In this document: positions 14,920 through 20,748 of the stretch, piece by piece | Numbering within the stretch: position 1 is the stretch's first letter | How the letters are laid out: the number at the start of each line of letters is the position of its first letter | Source: JANNXY01 sp039795755 | Lineage (GTDB): Bacteria; Patescibacteriota; Minisyncoccia; Phycocordibacterales; CAIZIN01 | Length of the DNA: 20,748 nt | Direction: 5' to 3' | NCBI GenBank assembly: GCA_039795755.1 | Contig: JBDKLF010000060.1 | Coordinates: 1-20,748 of the forward strand | Program-made: the position numbers and the translations under genes | The notes under the pieces: generated by a model | Databases searched by the model: none | What the model was told of the DNA's origin: nothing | Seen by the model: only the letters and a program-made list of their open reading frames with translations

Positions 14920-15492
14920 CTAAGCGAGATGTGTGGATTGTATCGCGTGGTTAATTGCTCGCACTGCTTCTCCTATATGTTCTTGAATATAAGAAATATC
15001 TGCAGTTACCCATCGTTCAGCATGTTCAATGTACCCAAGCTCACTCAATATAATCAATGCTGCTTGTGCTTCATATGCTTTGCATCGAGCATTATCAGGC
15101 TGTGATGATTCATGTGCTAATCGTTCTGCATAGGTAAGCAATTGTTCAAAAAGCATTCCTACATGCGCCTCACCTGGAGTGAGTCGCTCAATGAGTGAGA
15201 CCGTTCGTGCAAGTGCTTTCTTATACTCTTTGTCTTGTATTTCATTATAGAAATTCCGTAATGAGCTCGCATTGGTACATCGCCAGACATCTTTGCCGCG
15301 AACCAATGAAATACTTACATGACTATACGGTACCAATGACATGCGGAGTTTGGACTGCAATGTTCGCAATCCTGTCGCAATAGCAGAGAGTACTTCCCCA
15401 TCTTTGGTCACCACCTTTATTCGCGCATCATGCTCGCGAGCTGCAGTAACACTTAGTACAAATGCTTCGGTCGTATGTTTGTGATGAGACAT
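14920..15492 (-). CDS. recO: DNA repair protein RecO
   Basis: RecO helps load RecA on SSB-coated DNA with RecR. The N-terminal OB fold shows HTTEAFVLSVTAAREHDARIKVVT and then GLRTLQSKLRMSLVPYSHVSISLVRGKD, typical of the family. The C-terminal helical domain follows (LIERLTPGEAHVGMLFEQLLTYAERL), without the usual zinc-finger cysteines, as in several bacteria. At 190 residues it is a short version. The frame is open to 15567, but that would overlap the neighbour; ATG 15492 leaves one base after the preceding stop. Confidence 0.85.
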   Translation of the reverse strand: MSHHKHTTEAFVLSVTAAREHDARIKVVTKDGEVLSAIATGLRTLQSKLRMSLVPYSHVSISLVRGKDVWRCTNASSLRNFYNEIQDKEYKKALARTVSLIERLTPGEAHVGMLFEQLLTYAERLAHESSQPDNARCKAYEAQAALIILSELGYIEHAERWVTADISYIQEHIGEAVRAINHAIQSTHLA

Positions 15493-15493
15493 A

Positions 15494-15919
15494 CTACTGT
15501 TGTACAAAACGTGAGCACGTCTCAATAGAAACCTTTCGTATATCACCCACTGTAGTTGTAGTATCAACAGGAAAAGTTATTTTTACACATACAATACGGG
15601 GTTCAGGACCATGCATTTTAAACATACGTCCACCTAATTCTTCCGCAATCTTTTTATTCTCATCTGATAGTCTTGTGTAATTAATATCAATGTAAGCATT
15701 ACCACCCCTTATATCATTACTATTAGCTGAGGACATAAGTGTTTCAATACCTTTGTCATAGAGCATCTGGCACGCACCCAAAAGCGGTGCTTCCACTACC
15801 TGAGCCAATGACTCTCTTGAGCCAACATCTACACTTCCTTCCTGAATAGGCAAAATATCTACAAGAGGAGTTTCATCAGGAATTGGTTCTTTATTTTGTT
15901 CTGCAAATCTTTTTTCCAT
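15494..15919 (-). CDS. Uncharacterised protein (141 aa) between ileS and recO
   Basis: A soluble protein with an acidic, probably disordered N-terminus (about 1-40) and a folded C-terminal part with alternating patterns (GGNAYIDINYTRLSDENKKI, GGRMFKMHG, RIVCVKITFPVD). No family is recognised. It starts six bases after the ileS stop and ends one base before recO, so it is surely co-transcribed with both. Confidence 0.65.
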   Translation of the reverse strand: MEKRFAEQNKEPIPDETPLVDILPIQEGSVDVGSRESLAQVVEAPLLGACQMLYDKGIETLMSSANSNDIRGGNAYIDINYTRLSDENKKIAEELGGRMFKMHGPEPRIVCVKITFPVDTTTTVGDIRKVSIETCSRFVQQ

Positions 15920-15925
15920 AAAAGA

Positions 15926-18900
15926 TTAATTTTTGTGAAGTTCAAACTCTCCCTCCATTTCTCCATAACTTATTAAGACAATTCCCGCTACCTTCTTGAT
16001 TTCATCTTCAAATGTTTCAACATCTGCTTTGAGCTTTTCGGCAATGACAAGATTACCACGATCAGTTGTTTGCCAATCCTGTTTCTTTCGCATGTCTTGC
16101 ACCGCTCGTACGAGATCACGCATCACTCCTTCTGCTCGAAGTGTGTCAGTAATAGTAGTATCAAGTTCGTTCTTTGTACCCGCTTTCACTTCTTTTACAT
16201 TGAGTTCATCTGCAATGATTGCAAGCTCTTCTCCACTAAATTCAATTCCTTCTTTCTGTTCGTAGGTAAATGATTGCAACGGCTGTCGTACCTTGACCCC
16301 TGTTGCATTACGCAATGACAATCCTGCTTCTACTATTTCACGCAACATTTTCATTTTGGTAATAAGCTTACCTTCACCAGCAACGAATTCTGTCCATTGT
16401 TCGAGATGAACACTTACCTTAGCTCCTTCTGGCTTTACCTTCTGATAAAGTTCTTCTGCATAGAATGGCATCACTGGTGCAATGAGCTTGGACAATTCGA
16501 GCAATACATATCGTGTGGTCGCGATTGCTGCAGTCTTGTCAGCAACATCATCAGACTTGAATCGATCACGTGATCGTCGGAGATACCATGTCGAGAGATC
16601 ATCAATCATATCCATAAGCGGTCGTACACCCTTATCGATTTCAAATGCATCAAGTGCACGAGTCATGCTTGCACCAGTCTCATTGAGACGAGCAACAATC
16701 CATTGATCAAGCACATTCGGTGAATCACTCACCGCTGCTTCACCATTGGCATAGAGCTCATAGAATGACACTACATTTTGTAATCGAAGTAATATTTTCT
16801 TGTTCACTTCATCAACACCCTTCTCTGAGAAGCATACATCTTCTGCTTTTACCGAAGGACTTTGCATGAGGAAATAACGCAATGCATCTGCACTGTATTT
16901 TTCTATCGTAGGAAGAATTGGAGGATAATTATTCTTTGACTTACTCATCTTCTGTCCATCTTCAGCAAGAATCAACCCATTCACCAACACATGCTTGTAC
17001 GGTGATTCATTAAAGAGTGCAGTCCCCAATACCAACAATGAATAGAACCATCCTCGTGTCTGATCCAATCCTTCAGCAATGAAATCTGCGGGAAAATGCT
17101 TACCAACGAAATCAGTCTCATGATGGAATGGATAATGAACTTCTCCGTACGGCATTGATCCTGACTCGAACCAACAATCGAATACATCGGGAACTCGAGT
17201 GAATGTTCCACCACATGAACAACTAAATGTTACCCCATCAATATATGGTCGGTGGAAATCAACTTGATAAGCATCATTATGAGGAAGTGCTGCAAATTCG
17301 AGCTGCTTCACATGCCCTGTCTCGAGGAAATCCCCTGCCCAATGATTGATCAATTCCTTATCACCACCTCCGAGTGCAGCAGCAAAGAGCATTGATGCGG
17401 GACCATCGTGAGTCACAATGAGAATATTCTTTCCTTCATATTTTGCGTCAATGTTATAGATGAATTCAGAAACACGTCGAGCAACATCACGAACATTCTC
17501 ACCGTTTGGTAATCGCTTATCGAGCTGTTCTTTGACTGAATTATAGAATCGATGATATTCCTCTGCATTCTTTCCATCAAGATCACCAAAGTCATATTCT
17601 CTGAGTCGTTCATCAACAATCACTTCATCTTTGAAGGCCATTTGTTCAACGACAATCTCAGCAGTCTCTCGAGTACGAGTGAGTGGTGAAGCAAAGATAA
17701 CATCAATATGTTTATCCTTGAGGGTGAGTCCAGTTAATGCCGCCTGTTCACGTCCATTCTCCGTAAGATGATATTTCTTGTGTTTATCGGAAGTAATCAC
17801 ATATGCCACATTATGCTCGCCTTCTCCGTGACGCATGACATAGTAATTATTTCGAGGTTTCAATTGCTTTCGCAATTCTTCAAGTGAGCCACTTACTTGC
17901 AATGATTCGCATGAATTACATTTCCATACTGGCAATGGTGCTCCCCAATATCGCTGTCGTGAGACATTCCAATCTCGCGCTTCTTCGAGCCAATTACCGA
18001 ATCGATTCGATCCAATTGCTTCTGGAATCCATTTCACTTTGTTATTCGCAGCAACCATCTTGTCTCGTATATCAGTCACCTTCACGAACCATGATGAAGT
18101 AGCATAGTTAAGGAGTGGGGTGTCACATCGCCAACAATGTGGATATGAGTGAACAATCTTTTCTTTCTTGAATAACTTGCCTTCTTTTGCAAGATACTTA
18201 ATGATTTCAACATCACCCTTCTGATGATCTTCCTTTGGCTTCACATATTGTCCCGCAAAGTCAGTGACTTCTGGCTTGAATGTTCCATCTTTCTTCACAT
18301 GTTGAATAAAAGGAATGTTTTCCTTGAGTGAGAGATTGTAGTCATCAGTTCCAAAAGCTGGAGCTATATGTACGATTCCTGATCCATCAGTAGTAGTTAC
18401 AAAGTCCCCTGCATACACTTTCCACCCATTTTCTTTGTTCTTAACCTTTTCATCATTCTGATAGTAATTAAATACTGGATGATATGACTTACCTACCAAG
18501 TCAGCTCCCTTGAATTCTTTTATCAAGGTAAACTCTTTGCCTTCAAAAATCTTTTCCACTCGAGCAACGATTGCTACAATCTTTTGTCCTTCTACTTCAT
18601 ACATCCCATATTTTTCTTCTGCGTTCACTGCAAGTGCAGCGTTTCCTGGTAATGTCCATGGAGTCGTAGTCCACGCAAGGAGAAAAGTTCCTGGTTCATC
18701 TACCAATTCGAATTTCACATAGACTGAAATATCAGTGATGTCTTTGTATCCCTGATTCACTTCGAAGTTCGAGAGTGTCGTCTCACATCGAGGACAGAGC
18801 TGCATCGACTTGAATCCTTCATAGACCAAGCCTTTGTCATAGAGCGACTTGAATACCCACCATACTGATTCAGTATAAGTTGCATCCATGGTGCGATAAT

Positions 18901-19339
18901 CATCCACCATATCCACCCATCGTCCGACACGTGGCACGAGCTTGCGCCATTCTTCTGCATAGCGAAGCACGCTTGCACGACATGCAGCATTGAACTTCTC
19001 AACTCCATAGGCTTCAATATCTTTCTTACCAGAAAATCCTAATTCTTTCTCAATCAAGTTCTCAACTGGTAGTCCATGACAATCCCATCCCCATCGTCGT
19101 CGCACTCGATATCCACGCATTGTCTTGTAGCGAGGAATGAGATCCTTGAGCACACTCGCAATCACATGACCGTAATGAGGTAATCCTGTAGCAAAAGGCG
19201 GTCCATCATAAAATACAAATTCACCTTGAGGTGCTTCTTGCTCGAGACTTGCTTCGAATGCTTTATTGTCCTCCCAGAATTTCAGTATGCGCTCTTCGCG
19301 CTCAGTTGAAGGGGTTTTGTTGGTTGTTTCGTCTGCCAT
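15926..19339 (-). CDS. ileS: Isoleucyl-tRNA synthetase with an inserted histidine-phosphatase domain
   Basis: A class I synthetase charging tRNA-Ile. The HIGH-type motif is HYGH (55-58), in the context PPFATGLPHYGH seen in eukaryote-like IleRS. The editing domain spans about 195-420 (AWTTTPWTLPGN, GTDDY). Then come RQRYWGAPLPVW (461-472), DCWFESGSMP (721-730), KMSKS (797-801) and a helical anticodon-binding part to 1137. Between SLEELRKQL (485-493) and HRPYIDGVTF (696-705), where relatives carry a short linker, lies a domain of about 195 residues with the histidine-phosphatase motifs MRHGEGEHN, SPLTRTRETA, LREYDFGDLDG and VTHDGP. The frame is continuous and both parts keep their active-site motifs. 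It is the first gene of the cluster. Confidence 0.95.
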   Translation of the reverse strand: MADETTNKTPSTEREERILKFWEDNKAFEASLEQEAPQGEFVFYDGPPFATGLPHYGHVIASVLKDLIPRYKTMRGYRVRRRWGWDCHGLPVENLIEKELGFSGKKDIEAYGVEKFNAACRASVLRYAEEWRKLVPRVGRWVDMVDDYRTMDATYTESVWWVFKSLYDKGLVYEGFKSMQLCPRCETTLSNFEVNQGYKDITDISVYVKFELVDEPGTFLLAWTTTPWTLPGNAALAVNAEEKYGMYEVEGQKIVAIVARVEKIFEGKEFTLIKEFKGADLVGKSYHPVFNYYQNDEKVKNKENGWKVYAGDFVTTTDGSGIVHIAPAFGTDDYNLSLKENIPFIQHVKKDGTFKPEVTDFAGQYVKPKEDHQKGDVEIIKYLAKEGKLFKKEKIVHSYPHCWRCDTPLLNYATSSWFVKVTDIRDKMVAANNKVKWIPEAIGSNRFGNWLEEARDWNVSRQRYWGAPLPVWKCNSCESLQVSGSLEELRKQLKPRNNYYVMRHGEGEHNVAYVITSDKHKKYHLTENGREQAALTGLTLKDKHIDVIFASPLTRTRETAEIVVEQMAFKDEVIVDERLREYDFGDLDGKNAEEYHRFYNSVKEQLDKRLPNGENVRDVARRVSEFIYNIDAKYEGKNILIVTHDGPASMLFAAALGGGDKELINHWAGDFLETGHVKQLEFAALPHNDAYQVDFHRPYIDGVTFSCSCGGTFTRVPDVFDCWFESGSMPYGEVHYPFHHETDFVGKHFPADFIAEGLDQTRGWFYSLLVLGTALFNESPYKHVLVNGLILAEDGQKMSKSKNNYPPILPTIEKYSADALRYFLMQSPSVKAEDVCFSEKGVDEVNKKILLRLQNVVSFYELYANGEAAVSDSPNVLDQWIVARLNETGASMTRALDAFEIDKGVRPLMDMIDDLSTWYLRRSRDRFKSDDVADKTAAIATTRYVLLELSKLIAPVMPFYAEELYQKVKPEGAKVSVHLEQWTEFVAGEGKLITKMKMLREIVEAGLSLRNATGVKVRQPLQSFTYEQKEGIEFSGEELAIIADELNVKEVKAGTKNELDTTITDTLRAEGVMRDLVRAVQDMRKKQDWQTTDRGNLVIAEKLKADVETFEDEIKKVAGIVLISYGEMEGEFELHKN
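17264..17854 (-). other. Histidine-phosphatase (phosphoglycerate-mutase-like) domain inside IleRS
   Basis: These bases encode about residues 496-692 of the synthetase. The visible catalytic set is Arg503-His504 in RHG (His504 the phosphorylated nucleophile of the family), Arg555 in SPLTRTR, Glu581 in LREYDFG (possible acid), and His644 in THDG. The insertion separates Cys474/Cys477 (WKCNSCES) from Cys707/Cys709 (FSCSCGG), which might together form a zinc site across the base of the insert. The phosphatase substrate is unknown. Confidence 0.9.
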
Positions 19340-19345
19340 AGGGCC

Positions 19346-19373
19346 ATAATAGCGGATTTCAAGCCTTTTTCAA
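19346..19373 (-). promoter_or_regulatory. Promoter of the ileS cluster (TTGAAA / TATTAT)
   Basis: On the minus strand: TTGAAA at 19368-19373, a 16-base spacer, TATTAT at 19346-19351, then six bases to the ileS ATG. The transcript would be leaderless. Confidence 0.65.
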
Positions 19374-19378
19374 AATGC

Positions 19379-19384
19379 TATACT
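19379..19384 (+). promoter_or_regulatory. -10 box of the 19403 gene
   Basis: TATACT, 18 bases before ATG 19403. A TTTCAA at 19357-19362 (16-base spacer) may be the -35; if so it lies within the divergent ileS promoter. Confidence 0.4.
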
Positions 19385-19402
19385 TCTCGTCAGACACAAC
19401 CC

Positions 19403-19594
19403 ATGAAACGCTCCTTCATCTGCCACACTCTTCTCTGTATAGTGATTGCAGCTATTCTGCACATAATCATCGGACACTTCTTCCCTCACCATCACATACC
19501 ACTCCCAGTTATCATTAGTGGAACAGTCTATATGAGTGCATTTATTACCGTGATCATCTCTTGCGCATACTCAGTCTTTATCAAGAATGAATGA
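19403..19594 (+). CDS. Small two-pass membrane protein (63 aa)
   Basis: Two membrane segments (ICHTLLCIVIAAILHIIIG and VIISGTVYMSAFITVIISCA) are joined by a His/Pro-rich turn (HFFPHHHIPLP), giving a hairpin topology. It has four histidines in the turn region, which could bind metal. No family is recognised. The promoter and a terminator that includes the stop codon make it a one-gene unit. Confidence 0.6.
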   Translation: MKRSFICHTLLCIVIAAILHIIIGHFFPHHHIPLPVIISGTVYMSAFITVIISCAYSVFIKNE

Positions 19595-19610
19595 GTGTGC
19601 GTTTTTATTT
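19564..19610 (+). terminator. Intrinsic terminator overlapping the end of the 19403 gene
   Basis: A 10-bp stem (19564-19573 with 19592-19601, one G-U pair: CGCATACTCA with TGAGTGTGCG) has an 18-base loop and is followed by TTTTTATTTT. The TGA stop is the first part of the 3' arm. Right after the stem, 19601-19621 is also an AT-rich perfect inverted repeat. Confidence 0.7.
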
Positions 19611-19690
19611 TAAATAAAAACTATCGAAGATTATTCGAGCAGTTGTATTCAGGGAGTGCCAGTAGACTGATCAATCACTTTTAGTATCAG

Positions 19691-19707
19691 GTCTTTTTTC
19701 AAAAGAC
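19691..19707. repeat. Short inverted repeat upstream of the 19734 gene
   Basis: GTCTTTT and AAAAGAC with a 3-base loop (7-bp stem), 27 bases before the ATG. It overlaps the expected -35 region of a TAGAAT -10 candidate at 19718-19723, so it could be an operator, or chance. Nothing else is seen in 19622-19733. Confidence 0.3.
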
Positions 19708-19733
19708 TCTTTAGTGTTAGAATCAACTCACAC

Positions 19734-20748
19734 ATGAACAGTCGCATTGCAACAATGATCTCTAATATCGCATGGAATGAACTAGAAAATAAACTTTCAT
19801 TATTTTACTCAAAAGAAATTGAATCTCAATTTAAAAAAAGTATCAGTAATCTTTCGGACGTATTAAATTCAAATAACCACGGCAAGGCGTATATTGAGTT
19901 TTTACACCTTTTCTCCGGACATGAAGGAAAAATCGCAGAGCAACTTATAGAGTCATCCTCACAAAATCTTTCATCACACCTTAAGTCACTACGATATGCA
20001 ATCACCAATGCATCTAGAGACGCACTTACAAATCTACCCCCAACAACCTTCCCTTCCCCTGTTGATCTTATCGATAGTCTTTCAGAGAAACATAATAATG
20101 GTAGTAGTATCCTTAAAAATATTTGCTTACCGGTATTTCAGTCACCTACAGTAGAAAATATTTCCATTTTTCTTGAACACGTTCCACTCTCATGCAGAGA
20201 CGCATTTAATATTCCTGAATTTGAGCATATTTCAGGTCAGATTATTTCAACCATAATTAACCACTTGCGTGCATTCGAAAGTGGTCTTTATCGTGTTCGT
20301 GCACAATATGTGAGATCACGGTTCCTTAATGTACTTATCTCTGAAAAACTCAGCCCTCAGCTCTATTCACAAAATATCGCACCTGTGTTTCTGGATACCA
20401 ACGGGTTATTTATTCAAATAAAAGGAATGAGTTCACATTTGCCCTACGGACTTATTACTGATGAAAGCGTCACTTCACTTGAAAAACTCAAACTTCTCTC
20501 ACCGGAAGACCTCGCGGAACTTCGTTCACAGATATATTTTGAACGTTCACAATACGATGCTTACAAACAAGCAGAAGACGCGCGTTCATTTATTCGTCTT
20601 GATGTATGTAGAAATCCTCTTACCCACAAATATATAGAAGCTGCCCTACTAAGCAGTAGCCACATTGAACTCAGTAATCTTATTTCCTATATACACACAC
20701 CAATTTCTGAAAGATCAAATGATATAGAAAATACACTAAAGCACATGC
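19734..20748 (+). CDS. Large uncharacterised protein, N-terminal part (runs off window)
   Basis: ATG 19734 opens a frame of at least 338 codons with no stop before the end of the window. The start is supported by TAGAAT ten bases upstream of it; a second ATG lies eight codons in. The visible protein has no signal peptide or membrane segment. It is helix-prone, with Ser/Leu/Ile-rich segments (NLSSHLKSLRYAITNASRD, ISGQIISTIINHLRAFESGL, LSPEDLAELRSQIYFERSQY). No family is recognised. Its 15 arginines are mainly CGT and AGA, with one CGA, whereas the start of ileS uses CGA often, so it may have a different history. Confidence 0.75.
   Translation, partial: MNSRIATMISNIAWNELENKLSLFYSKEIESQFKKSISNLSDVLNSNNHGKAYIEFLHLFSGHEGKIAEQLIESSSQNLSSHLKSLRYAITNASRDALTNLPPTTFPSPVDLIDSLSEKHNNGSSILKNICLPVFQSPTVENISIFLEHVPLSCRDAFNIPEFEHISGQIISTIINHLRAFESGLYRVRAQYVRSRFLNVLISEKLSPQLYSQNIAPVFLDTNGLFIQIKGMSSHLPYGLITDESVTSLEKLKLLSPEDLAELRSQIYFERSQYDAYKQAEDARSFIRLDVCRNPLTHKYIEAALLSSSHIELSNLISYIHTPISERSNDIENTLKHM

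Noticed and set aside
15493..15567. Longer start at 15567 for recO
   Set aside because: It overlaps the preceding gene by 74 bases and adds residues unlike any RecO start.
15926..19339. The ileS-phosphatase fusion as an assembly chimera of two genes
   Set aside because: The insert sits in the middle of the gene in one frame, the synthetase motifs continue in order on both sides, and the phosphatase motifs are complete. A misjoin would rarely give this at two junctions.
1..20748. CRISPR arrays, tRNA or rRNA genes, insertion sequences, prophage genes
   Set aside because: No regularly spaced repeats, cloverleaf-like segments, transposase motifs or phage structural genes were found on either strand.

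Overview
The window looks like chromosome from a streamlined bacterium of the Candidate Phyla Radiation (Patescibacteria, most likely a Parcubacteria-type lineage). This is inferred from gene order and style. Genes are short and closely packed, with gaps of a few bases. An rpsF-ssb-rpsR operon has no rplI after it. EF-P carries a non-lysine tip loop. IleRS resembles the eukaryote-like type. There are several small membrane proteins without recognisable families. TGA, TAG and TAA all serve as stops, so the code is the standard bacterial one. No tRNA, rRNA, CRISPR array, insertion sequence or prophage is visible.

Layout. Bases 1-1448 (plus strand): end of a membrane protein, a 56-residue membrane peptide, efp and a 91-residue single-pass protein. 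1450-2022 (minus): an anchored extracytoplasmic protein gene split by an in-frame TAG. 2057-3318 (minus): rpsF-ssb-rpsR ending in a strong hairpin terminator, with a leader of about 95 nt. 3421-3472: divergent promoters that appear to share one palindromic -35 box. 3481-4492 (plus): two unrecognised genes, the second a membrane protein with a terminator. 4491-6792 (minus): SEC-C zinc peptide, folC, tatD. 6829-10594 (minus): M16 peptidase, AI-2E-type permease, metG. 10630-11013 (plus): GtrA-like protein. 11011-19339 (minus): ileS, a 141-residue unknown, recO, a large membrane-anchored surface protein, glyS and a 152-residue unknown, ending in a terminator. 19403-20748 (plus): a small membrane protein with terminator, then a long unrecognised gene running off the window.

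The most striking item is the ileS product (1137 residues). A complete histidine-phosphatase domain with its catalytic residues sits inside the synthetase between the catalytic-core halves. Other points are a recurrent promoter design in which a TATAAT-like box lies 6-9 bases before ATG (apparently leaderless mRNAs), interlocked divergent promoters, and terminator hairpins that contain the stop codon of the gene they end.

Together the genes serve translation (EF-P, S6, S18, Met-, Gly- and Ile-tRNA synthetases), DNA maintenance (SSB, RecO, TatD), one-carbon metabolism (FolC) and the cell envelope (surface protein, GtrA-like, AI-2E, several small membrane proteins).
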